A DNA stretch of 7,488 nucleotides from Spirochaetia bacterium. Lineage in GTDB: Bacteria > Spirochaetota > Spirochaetia > Treponematales > Breznakiellaceae. Where the stretch lies: contig BNVA01000100.1 of NCBI GenBank assembly GCA_025997755.1, forward strand, positions 1-7,488, written 5' to 3'. This document shows, piece after piece, positions 1 to 5,857 of this stretch. The translations under genes were made by a program, and so were the position numbers. The notes below the pieces were generated by a model. The model did not search any database. It was not told the DNA's origin and worked only from the letters and a program-made list of their open reading frames with translations. How positions within the stretch are numbered: position 1 is the stretch's first letter; each line of letters opens with the position of its first letter.

Positions 1-119
1 GGCACATTAAGCAGGGTTTCCGGTCTTTTTTCAAGGCGCGGATTCAACATCAACAGCCTTACCGTTGGCGAAACGGAAAACCCGGATGTTTCGCGTATGA
101 CTATAGCTGTAACCGGCGA
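1..119 (+). repeat. Left arm of 119-bp perfect inverted repeat (ilvH fragment)
   Basis: This stretch is base-for-base the reverse complement of 272-390, with no mismatch over 119 bases; identity stops at base 120 against 271. Read on the plus strand from base 1 it encodes a piece of the IlvH ACT domain and then hits TGA at 130-132 after three residues of unrelated sequence. An exact copy of part of a housekeeping gene, inverted and only 152 bases from its source at the very edge of the window, is typical of a chimera from multiple displacement amplification or of a fold-back assembly error. A real genomic inversion-duplication is possible but less likely. Confidence 0.95.
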
Positions 120-432
120 CTTCCACTATTGATGAACGGTTCTTTTCCGTAGCTTTTACTTTGACCAGCAGTATCTCACGTTTTATACTACCGGCGGAGT
201 CCAATTTGCGTATTGCGATAACATCCACAAGTTTACTAAGCTGTTTTACTATCTGTTCCATTACCGCATCATCGCCGGTTACAGCTATAGTCATACGCGA
301 AACATCCGGGTTTTCCGTTTCGCCAACGGTAAGGCTGTTGATGTTGAATCCGCGCCTTGAAAAAAGACCGGAAACCCTGCTTAATGTGCCTGCTCTGTTT
401 TCTACCAGTACCGCCAAAACATGAGTGTTCAT
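31..432 (-). CDS. ilvH: Acetolactate synthase small (regulatory) subunit, 3' end chimeric
   Basis: The regulatory subunit of acetohydroxyacid synthase binds the catalytic IlvB/IlvI subunit in the cytoplasm, activates it and gives feedback inhibition by valine in branched-chain amino acid synthesis. The N-terminal ACT domain (residues 1-75) is clear: [13 protein letters not shown], then RRGFNINSL, then SRMTIAV. Residues 84-94 ([11 protein letters not shown]) start the second domain typical of the family. The family normally runs to about 160 residues, with a DIFRA-like continuation after this point. Here the native sequence stops near E104/V105 (base 120), and residues 106-133 are read from the reverse complement of the gene's own ACT region until a chance stop. 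The last 28 residues are therefore not IlvH. The start at 432 is fixed by a strong Shine-Dalgarno. The gene lies 21 bases after the NAPRTase gene and is probably in the same operon. ilvB is not in the window. Confidence 0.9.
   Translation of the reverse strand: MNTHVLAVLVENRAGTLSRVSGLFSRRGFNINSLTVGETENPDVSRMTIAVTGDDAVMEQIVKQLSKLVDVIAIRKLDSAGSIKREILLVKVKATEKNRSSIVEVAGYSYSHTRNIRVFRFANGKAVDVESAP
272..390 (-). repeat. Right arm of the 119-bp perfect inverted repeat, inside ilvH
   Basis: This is the source copy of the repeat, lying in frame within the ACT domain of ilvH (residues about 15-54). The two arms are separated by 152 bases (120-271) that hold the native continuation of ilvH. Confidence 0.95.
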
Positions 433-438
433 TTTATA

Positions 439-444
439 CCTCCT
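439..444 (-). promoter_or_regulatory. Shine-Dalgarno of ilvH
   Basis: AGGAGG on the minus strand, 6 bases before the ATG at 432. It is a full consensus site and settles the ilvH start within the short NAPRTase-ilvH gap. Confidence 0.85.
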
Positions 445-453
445 AAAAACCGG

Positions 454-1911
454 TTATAGATCGCCTAAAAAACTTTTTATCAAATCTAATTTTAACATTC
501 TTAACTTTTCTGTAACAGCAACCTTATAAATATGCGGATTTAATAAACGCTTATAGCTTGAATCAAAGCCATCCAATTCCGCCTTGCAATGTTTTTTTAT
601 TTCATGCAGAGAAGGATTATCCGTTATCTGTTTTCCGTTTTCCATACGCTTTTTAAGCAGCGGCTGGGGAGCCGTTTCTATATTTTGACGAAAGTGCCGG
701 TAATCGGCGGCAGGATGCCAATATAAACAACTGCTGTCTATCAAAAGTTTTTCCGAGAGTTCGGGGTTATCCATATCGTCTAACGCCAGTATGTCGGCTA
801 ACGCCATGCCGTTTTTATCTGTTATACGCCATACCTGTTTTACAGACGGGTTTGATGTTTTTTCGGGATTGTCGGAAAATTTAATTGTAGGCTGTAACAT
901 TCCGTCTTTGTCGGCAAAGGCTGTCAGTTTGTAAACCCCTCCGAAAGCCGCCTCATTTCCGCCGGTTATCATACGTGTTCCCACACCCCAGCTGTTGATA
1001 GGCGCTCCCTGACTTGTAAGCGTTGTTATAATCTCCTCGTCAAGATCATTTGACACCGCGATTGTCGCGTTTAACAAGCCTTCTGCGTCAAACTTTTTGC
1101 GTACCTCTTTTGTAAGATAATACATATCACCGGAATCTAAGCGTACGCCGAAATTACCGCCGCGTTCCGTTATCTCTTTGCCTACTTTTATTGCGTTTAA
1201 CACTCCGCTTTTAAGCGTATCGTACGTGTCAATAAGAAATATAGGATGTTCGGGATAAAGCTCTGCGTAGACGCGGAACGCTTCTTCCTCACTTGAAAAA
1301 GACATAACCCACGAATGAGCCATTGTTCCCATTACCTTTACATTGAACTGTTTACCGGCAAGTGTGTTTGAAGTACCAATTGCGCCGCCGATGATGCTTG
1401 CCCTCGTTGCCGACATAGCGCCGTCCACCCCCTGCGCTCTGCGGAGTCCGAATTCCATCACGCCGCCCTGACCTGCCGCAAGCACAACACGGGCGGTTTT
1501 TGTGGCTATAAGGCTCTGAAAATTGATAATGTTCAAAACCAAACCTTCAACAATTTGACATTCAAGAAGATTGCTGTCTATACGGACAATAGGTTCCTGC
1601 GGAAATATAACCGACCCCTCATCCATTGCGTATAACGAACCTGTAAAACGAAAATCTTTTAGGTACTCCAAAAAATTATTATCAAAAAATTTTAAACTGC
1701 GAAGGTACTCTATATCATCACTTGAAAAAGTAAAGCTGCGCAGTGCATCTAAAAGCGTTTCAAGCCCCGCAAAAATAGAAAAACCGCCTTCAAAGGGGTG
1801 ACGGCGGAAAAACATTTCAAATACGGCGCGTTGTATTTTCCCCTTTTTCCAAAAACCCTGCGCCATAGTAAGCTCATAAAAATCCGTGAATAACGCCGAA
1901 ATACATGCCAT
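454..1911 (-). CDS. pncB: Nicotinate phosphoribosyltransferase
   Basis: Cytoplasmic enzyme of NAD salvage that joins nicotinate to PRPP with ATP hydrolysis to make nicotinate mononucleotide. Its 485 residues place it in the longer class resembling the animal enzyme rather than the roughly 400-residue E. coli PncB. Visible motifs in order are DFYELTMAQGFWK (10-22), EFGLRRAQG (153-161), GTMAHSWVMSF (195-205, with His199 at the place of the active-site histidine that is phosphorylated in this family), RLDSGD (257-262) and GVGTRMITG (309-317, phosphate binding). The C-terminal extension is intact. The ATG follows the parE stop directly (TAAATG), so translational coupling is likely. A Shine-Dalgarno-like AGAGG lies inside the parE end. 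The gene sits between parE and ilvH with no visible promoter of its own. The symbol pncB is by function; the family assignment is secure. Confidence 0.95.
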   Translation of the reverse strand: MACISALFTDFYELTMAQGFWKKGKIQRAVFEMFFRRHPFEGGFSIFAGLETLLDALRSFTFSSDDIEYLRSLKFFDNNFLEYLKDFRFTGSLYAMDEGSVIFPQEPIVRIDSNLLECQIVEGLVLNIINFQSLIATKTARVVLAAGQGGVMEFGLRRAQGVDGAMSATRASIIGGAIGTSNTLAGKQFNVKVMGTMAHSWVMSFSSEEEAFRVYAELYPEHPIFLIDTYDTLKSGVLNAIKVGKEITERGGNFGVRLDSGDMYYLTKEVRKKFDAEGLLNATIAVSNDLDEEIITTLTSQGAPINSWGVGTRMITGGNEAAFGGVYKLTAFADKDGMLQPTIKFSDNPEKTSNPSVKQVWRITDKNGMALADILALDDMDNPELSEKLLIDSSCLYWHPAADYRHFRQNIETAPQPLLKKRMENGKQITDNPSLHEIKKHCKAELDGFDSSYKRLLNPHIYKVAVTEKLRMLKLDLIKSFLGDL

Positions 1912-3756
1912 TTATCCCACCTCTTTTATAAGATTTTTCATTATATATTCGCGCCGTGTGGGCGTATTTTTTCCCATATAGAATTCAAGCACTGTGGGAA
2001 CCTTTTTTAGAGCATCAATGGTAACCGGGACAAGGCGTATGTCTTGTCCTATAAATTGACCGAACTCCTTTGGGCTTATTTCACCTAACCCTTTAAACCG
2101 TGTTACCTCGCTGCTTGAACCGACAGCTTTTATCGCATTGTCGCGTTCTTTTTCGTCGTAACAATAGCGTGTTTCTTTTTTGCTGCGGACACGGAACAAC
2201 GGTGTTTCCAAAATAAAAACCCGTCCGCCTGTTACCAATTCTTCAAAGAACGAAAGAAAAAATGTCATCAACAAATTGCGTATATGAAATCCGTCGAAAT
2301 CCGCATCTGTAGCTATAACGATACGTCCGTAACGCAACCCCGACAGATCATTTTCTATACCCAGCGCCATCATCAAATTGTATAATTCTTCGTTTTTGTA
2401 AATGAGTGCGCGTTTTTTTCCCTGCATATTTTCTACTTTGCCGCGCAGAGAAAAAATTGCCTGTGTCATTACATCGCGGCTTGAAACCATAGAACCTGCC
2501 GCAGAATCGCCTTCGGTTAAAAATATAGTGGATAGCCCGCCGTTTTTTCCGTCCTCCAAATGATACTTACAATCCTTTAACTTTGGTATTTTTATCGCGA
2601 TTTTTTTTGCAGCCTCGCGGGCTTCTTTTTTTACAGTGTTTAACTCCGTACGCAAACTTTCGTTTGCAAGAATCTTTCGCTCTAAACTTTTTGCTGTTTC
2701 AGGATTTTTGTGTAAAAAATCTTCGGCTGCGTCTTTACATTCCTGTACCAGCCATGCACGTATGTCCGAATTGCCGAGTTTGTTTTTTGTCTGACTTTCA
2801 AAAACGGGATTCTTTATTTTGATCGCCATAGCGGCAATAGAGCCTTCGCGTATGTCTTCACTTTTGTAGTCTTTTTTAAAATATGCCTGAATACCTTTTA
2901 AAAAACCTTCTTTGAATGCGGAAAGATGAGAACCGCCGTCCGATGTAAATTGTCCGTTTACAAAAGAAAAGTACTGCTCTCCGTAATTGTTTGTATGTGT
3001 AAAAGCAAACTCGACGCGCTCACCTTTATAGTATGCGATAGGATACAAACAGTTTGTTTCCGTTTCCGAATAACCGCCCGTTTCGTCTGTTAATAGGTCT
3101 AGGAGTCCGTGCTGCGAAATATATTTTTTGCCATTAAAACTTAACTGTAAACCGGTGTTAAGATAGGCATAACCTTTCATACGTTGTTCTATAAACTCAA
3201 GATTAAATTGATATGTTCCGAAAACTTTTTCATCGGGCATAAACTCAACGTAAGTGCCGTCTTTTTGCGGTGTCTTTAATTTTCCTTTGCGTTGTTTTAA
3301 AAGCGCGCCGCGTTCAAACGATGCTTCCGCAAATTGTCCGCCGCGTATTGAGACCACGCGAAAACTGCTTGAAAGCGCATTTACCGCCTTTGTTCCCACT
3401 CCGTTTAACCCGACGGAAAATTGAAACACATCGTCGTTGTACTTTGCTCCGGTATTTATCACCGAAACACACTCTACAACTTTGCCGAGCGGTATACCGC
3501 GCCCGTAGTCCCGCACCTTAACCGAGCCGTCTTTTACTTCGACATCAATATTTTTTCCGTTGCCCATGATATATTCGTCAACGGCATTGTCGATAACTTC
3601 TTTTAACAAAACATAGATACCATCGTCGGGATTTGAACCGTCGCCTAAACGTCCGATGTACATACCTGTTCGTAAGCGTATATGCTCAAGCGAGGAGAGA
3701 GTTTTTATTTTTGATTCGTCGTAAACGCCTTTTGTGTTGCTTTTTTCTTTCATCAT
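1912..3756 (-). CDS. parE: DNA topoisomerase IV subunit B (GyrB/ParE family)
   Basis: ATPase subunit of a type IIA topoisomerase, which pairs with a ParC/GyrA-type subunit to decatenate or relax DNA. The order is complete for 614 residues. The GHKL ATPase has KEVIDNAVDE (52-61; Glu53 base, Asn57 for Mg), DYGRGIP (83-89) and GLNGVGTKAVNALS (116-129). The transducer has the QTK lysine switch (322-324). The TOPRIM domain has LTEGDSA (413-419, Glu415) and ATDADFDGFHIR (482-493, Asp484/486/488), and RFKGLGE (553-559) follows. It lacks the long insert of proteobacterial GyrB, and the GIYVLLKEVIDN and DGFHIRNLL wording resembles ParE of spirochaetes and Bacteroidetes. ParE versus GyrB rests on this style only, because parC/gyrA is not adjacent. 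The start is ATGATG at 3756 or 3753, with no Shine-Dalgarno; a promoter ending 4 bases upstream suggests a leaderless mRNA, perhaps from the second ATG. Confidence 0.92.
   Translation of the reverse strand: MMKEKSNTKGVYDESKIKTLSSLEHIRLRTGMYIGRLGDGSNPDDGIYVLLKEVIDNAVDEYIMGNGKNIDVEVKDGSVKVRDYGRGIPLGKVVECVSVINTGAKYNDDVFQFSVGLNGVGTKAVNALSSSFRVVSIRGGQFAEASFERGALLKQRKGKLKTPQKDGTYVEFMPDEKVFGTYQFNLEFIEQRMKGYAYLNTGLQLSFNGKKYISQHGLLDLLTDETGGYSETETNCLYPIAYYKGERVEFAFTHTNNYGEQYFSFVNGQFTSDGGSHLSAFKEGFLKGIQAYFKKDYKSEDIREGSIAAMAIKIKNPVFESQTKNKLGNSDIRAWLVQECKDAAEDFLHKNPETAKSLERKILANESLRTELNTVKKEAREAAKKIAIKIPKLKDCKYHLEDGKNGGLSTIFLTEGDSAAGSMVSSRDVMTQAIFSLRGKVENMQGKKRALIYKNEELYNLMMALGIENDLSGLRYGRIVIATDADFDGFHIRNLLMTFFLSFFEELVTGGRVFILETPLFRVRSKKETRYCYDEKERDNAIKAVGSSSEVTRFKGLGEISPKEFGQFIGQDIRLVPVTIDALKKVPTVLEFYMGKNTPTRREYIMKNLIKEVG
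1916..1924 (-). promoter_or_regulatory. Shine-Dalgarno of the NAPRTase gene, within parE
   Basis: AGAGGTGGG on the minus strand, with the AGAGG part 8 bases before the ATG at 1911. It lies in the last codons of parE, supporting reinitiation or coupled translation from the parE mRNA. Confidence 0.65.
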
Positions 3757-3765
3757 TCATATCAT
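3737..3765 (+). promoter_or_regulatory. Predicted miaA promoter, overlapping the parE promoter
   Basis: TTGCTT (3737-3742) and TATCAT (3760-3765) are 17 bases apart, matching consensus at 3/6 and 5/6. A start 7 bases after the -10 falls exactly on A3772, the first base of the miaA ATG. The -35 lies inside the first codons of parE. The only purine-rich piece before miaA (AGG, 3768-3770) is one base from ATG and too close to act as a ribosome site. Confidence 0.5.
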
Positions 3766-3789
3766 ACAGGCATGGAACAGATCATTCAA
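3761..3789 (-). promoter_or_regulatory. Predicted parE promoter, overlapping the miaA promoter
   Basis: On the minus strand, TTGAAT (3789-3784) and TATGAT (3766-3761) are 17 bases apart, matching the sigma70-type consensus at 4/6 and 5/6. The predicted start is about 3754-3753, on the ATGATG start codons, so the mRNA would be leaderless. The -35 lies inside the miaA coding region. The -10 shares 3761-3765 with the opposing miaA -10. Read by eye; no transcript data. Confidence 0.5.
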
Positions 3790-4752
3790 GACAGTTCCGG
3801 TATTCCGGTTTTTGTACTTTTTGGTCCTACAGCGTCCGGTAAAACAGAAATTTTGAAAAATCTTTTTTCAGGGGATTCCGCATTTTGTCCGGCGGAGGTT
3901 ATTTCCGCAGATTCCATGCAGGTGTATAGGGGGCTTGATATTGGAACGGCTAAACCGGATAAATCTTTGCAGGAAGCGCTGCCCCATCATTTAATTGATG
4001 TTTTAAACCCTAATGAACAGTTTAACGCCGGTATCTTTGTTCGTCTTGCCGGCGAAGCGGCTGCTGATATATGGAAGCGCGGTAAGCTGCCCGTGTTATC
4101 CGGCGGCGCGGGGTTTTATTTACGAAATTTTATCGAAGGTTTAAGCGAAGCGCCTCCATCCGATCCTGAATTAAGAAATGTCATACAAAGTGAGCTTATG
4201 GAAAAGGGCGCTTCCGTTTTGATGGATGAACTAAAAGAACGCGACCCGGTAAGCGCAGGGCGTATACATATTAACGACACATATCGTATCGTACGCGCTC
4301 TGGAAGTAACGCGCCGTACAGGATGTCCCTTAAGCTCATTTGCGGAGAACAAACCGGATGAACAAAAACAATTCCGTTTTTTAACGGCGGCTCTTGAATG
4401 GGAACGTGCTGTTTTATACGAACGTATAAACCGCCGCACAGAGCTTATGTTTAGCTTGGGACTGGCGGATGAAGTCGCGGCATTATTCAAACAAAATTGG
4501 ACGCCGCGTGATCCCGCGCTAAAAGCAATCGGCTACAACGAATTCTTTGTTGAAAAAGAAGACGGCACTTATTTTTTGTCGGAAGATTTAGAAGGCGTAC
4601 AAAAACTAGTGGCACAGAATTCACGGCGTTATGCGAAGCGGCAAATCACTTGGTTTAAAAACGTACAAAACGTTCGCCGAATAAAACTTGATCAAACAAA
4701 AGCCTCTTTTGAAAACGCTCTGTCCACAATAAAAGGCTTGTTAAGTATTTAA
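3772..4752 (+). CDS. miaA: tRNA dimethylallyltransferase
   Basis: Transfers a dimethylallyl group from DMAPP to N6 of adenosine 37 in tRNAs that read codons starting with U, giving i6A next to the anticodon and improving decoding. The 326 residues show the P-loop GPTASGKT (18-25), the family signature ISADSMQVYRGLDIGTAKP (44-62, Asp47), PHHLIDV (71-77), a DTYRIVRALEV stretch (169-179), IGYNEF (253-258) and RRYAKRQITWF (285-295). The length is normal. One oddity is that the usual GGTxxY reads GGAGFY (111-116), replacing a well-conserved threonine near the target base. The ATG at 3772 is the only upstream start codon in frame and has no Shine-Dalgarno, in agreement with a leaderless start. It diverges from parE across 15 bases. 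Confidence 0.96.
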   Translation: MEQIIQDSSGIPVFVLFGPTASGKTEILKNLFSGDSAFCPAEVISADSMQVYRGLDIGTAKPDKSLQEALPHHLIDVLNPNEQFNAGIFVRLAGEAAADIWKRGKLPVLSGGAGFYLRNFIEGLSEAPPSDPELRNVIQSELMEKGASVLMDELKERDPVSAGRIHINDTYRIVRALEVTRRTGCPLSSFAENKPDEQKQFRFLTAALEWERAVLYERINRRTELMFSLGLADEVAALFKQNWTPRDPALKAIGYNEFFVEKEDGTYFLSEDLEGVQKLVAQNSRRYAKRQITWFKNVQNVRRIKLDQTKASFENALSTIKGLLSI

Positions 4753-4766
4753 CTATGCTCTACAAT
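4738..4766 (+). promoter_or_regulatory. Predicted promoter of the antitoxin-like gene
   Basis: TTGTTA (4738-4743, in the last miaA codons) and TACAAT (4761-4766) are 17 bases apart, matching consensus at 4/6 and 5/6. The predicted start near 4773 gives a leader of about 55 bases. The sequence around AACTATG is loosely repeated at 4751 and 4769. A second -10-like TATAAA at 4784-4789 has no good -35. Confidence 0.35.
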
Positions 4767-4813
4767 AAAACTATGACGCTGTCTATAAAATTGCTCCGCG
4801 AGGACAAGCATAC

Positions 4814-4820
4814 AAGGAGA
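4814..4820 (+). promoter_or_regulatory. Shine-Dalgarno of the antitoxin-like gene
   Basis: AAGGAGA, 7 bases before the ATG at 4828. It is strong and well spaced, the best sign that this small frame is a real gene. Confidence 0.8.
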
Positions 4821-4827
4821 ATTAAAA

Positions 4828-5049
4828 ATGAACCAAGCCTCATCAATGCGCAAAGAATTACATGCATTTATTGATACAATGCCGGACAGCAATATATACG
4901 CATTAAAGCCTCTGTTTTCTATTCTTGACGAGTCGGCTTACAGTATTGAGACAGACTTGACCGAAGAGGAAAAGGCAATTATTGAAGCGGGCGACAAAGA
5001 GTTTGACGAGCACCCGGAAAACTTTGTAACGCTGGATAGTTTGCGATAA
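4828..5049 (+). CDS. Small acidic antitoxin-like protein, no toxin partner seen
   Basis: A 73-residue acidic protein. The first half (residues 8-33, RKELHAFIDTMP then ALKPLFSIL) looks helical and could dimerise. The second half (ETDLTEEEKAIIEAG, 41-55, then EHPENFVTL, 61-69) resembles the toxin-binding tail of small type II antitoxins whose genes sit before RelE/ParE-type toxins. That likeness is by eye and not proven; no DNA-binding motif can be named. The start is fixed by a consensus Shine-Dalgarno. The next gene, 25 bases downstream, is tatD rather than a toxin, and no short basic protein lies on either strand nearby, so if it is an antitoxin it is an orphan. Coding is supported by the ribosome site and a plausible amino-acid composition. 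Confidence 0.7.
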   Translation: MNQASSMRKELHAFIDTMPDSNIYALKPLFSILDESAYSIETDLTEEEKAIIEAGDKEFDEHPENFVTLDSLR

Positions 5050-5068
5050 AATCCCGCATGACTATATT
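5041..5068 (+). promoter_or_regulatory. Predicted tatD promoter (leaderless type)
   Basis: TTGCGA (5041-5046, spanning the stop region of the small gene) and TATATT (5063-5068) are 16 bases apart, matching consensus at 4/6 and 5/6. A start 7 bases after the -10 falls on A5075, the first base of the tatD ATG. No Shine-Dalgarno is present. Confidence 0.45.
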
Positions 5069-5074
5069 TGAATA

Positions 5075-5857
5075 ATGGCATCTGACGCTCATTCACATCC
5101 TTATGATCTTTCCAGTGTTTTTTCCGGGGCGGAAGCTGAACGTAAAAATTTAGGTATAGTTTGTGCGGCAAGCGCATGGAATAAAACAGACTGGACGTAT
5201 AACGAAACTTTGGCAGAGAATAAAAATTCACCTGCTGTTGCAATGTGTTTTGCCGTACATCCTCAAGCTCCTTCAACAACCAATGAAAGTACGATAACAG
5301 AGAGCCTTGAGTTGCTGCTGCATCTTGCGTCTGAAAAAAAACTTAACGCGGTAGGCGAAACCGGGTTTGATCTTTTTAATGATCACTACAAACAAACCGA
5401 AGACATTCAAAAAAAACTATTTGAACGGCATTTGGATATTGCGCTTGAATTTAATTTGCCTATGGTTCTGCATATAAGGCGGGCAATGGACAATGTGTTT
5501 TTTTATTCAGACAAGTTAAAGAAAATTTCCGCCGTTGTTTTTCATTCATTTTCGGGGAGCGTGGAAGAAGCGCAGGCTATTTTAAAAAAAGGAATCAACG
5601 CGTATTTTTCTTTTGGTACTACCATATTGTTGAATCATAAAAAGGCAATAGCCGCCTGCGCCGCTCTGCCTAGGGAGCATATTCTTTTTGAAACCGACGC
5701 GCCCTACCAGCCGTTACGCGGCAGAGAATACTCACGGTGGGCGGATTTGCCTGTTATTATAAAGTACGCCGCCGAACTGCGCGGTGAAACCGTACAGGAG
5801 CTTGAAGCGGCTAGTGATAATAATTTTTTAAACGTGTATAATATTAACCATGAATAA
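5075..5857 (+). CDS. TatD-family metal-dependent hydrolase (putative DNase)
   Basis: Amidohydrolase-fold metalloenzyme; characterised TatD proteins are Mg-dependent 3'-5' nucleases used in repair and in DNA breakdown. The usual landmarks are present in 260 residues: DAHSHPYD (4-11, metal ligands His6 and His8), GETGFD (94-99, Glu95), LHIRRA (132-137, His133), FHSFSG (156-161, His157) and LFETDAPYQP (204-213, Asp208). Several differ mildly from the commonest forms (GEIGLD, HCFSG), but all metal ligands are kept, so activity is expected. A TGA in frame at 5069-5071 makes 5075 the earliest possible start. There is no Shine-Dalgarno, and a -10 hexamer sits 7 bases upstream. Its end overlaps the next gene by 8 bases. 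The exact substrate cannot be told from sequence. Confidence 0.92.
   Translation: MASDAHSHPYDLSSVFSGAEAERKNLGIVCAASAWNKTDWTYNETLAENKNSPAVAMCFAVHPQAPSTTNESTITESLELLLHLASEKKLNAVGETGFDLFNDHYKQTEDIQKKLFERHLDIALEFNLPMVLHIRRAMDNVFFYSDKLKKISAVVFHSFSGSVEEAQAILKKGINAYFSFGTTILLNHKKAIAACAALPREHILFETDAPYQPLRGREYSRWADLPVIIKYAAELRGETVQELEAASDNNFLNVYNINHE
5837..5842 (+). promoter_or_regulatory. Perfect -10 element before the glycosylase-like gene
   Basis: TATAAT preceded by TG lies inside the last codons of tatD, ending 7 bases before the ATG at 5850. The predicted start is 5849-5850, which would give a leaderless mRNA. No matching -35 was found at 16-18 bases. The upstream gene also runs through, so this may be a secondary start within an operon, or chance in AT-rich sequence. 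Confidence 0.35.

Noticed and set aside
1..132. Second, truncated plus-strand ilvH gene
   Set aside because: It is an exact reverse copy of the nearby gene with an abrupt end, better explained as a chimera than as a separate gene.
272..390. Inverted repeat arms considered as ends of a mobile element or invertible switch
   Set aside because: The arms are pieces of the ilvH coding sequence, no recombinase or target duplication is present, and the spacer is simply native ilvH.
161..424. Plus-strand reading frame opposite ilvH
   Set aside because: It is a shadow of the ilvH codons, with low-complexity serine-rich content, no ribosome site and no family motif.
1571..1801. Plus-strand frame inside the NAPRTase gene
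   Set aside because: It is a shadow of a strongly conserved coding region with no start signal.
4116..4490. Minus-strand 124-codon frame inside miaA
   Set aside because: It is antisense to conserved MiaA motifs, serine- and arginine-rich as expected from complementing this coding strand, with no start signals.
4938..5279. Minus-strand frame across the small gene and tatD start, considered as a missing toxin
   Set aside because: It is antisense to two supported genes, has no Shine-Dalgarno, and its composition does not look like a RelE/ParE-type toxin.
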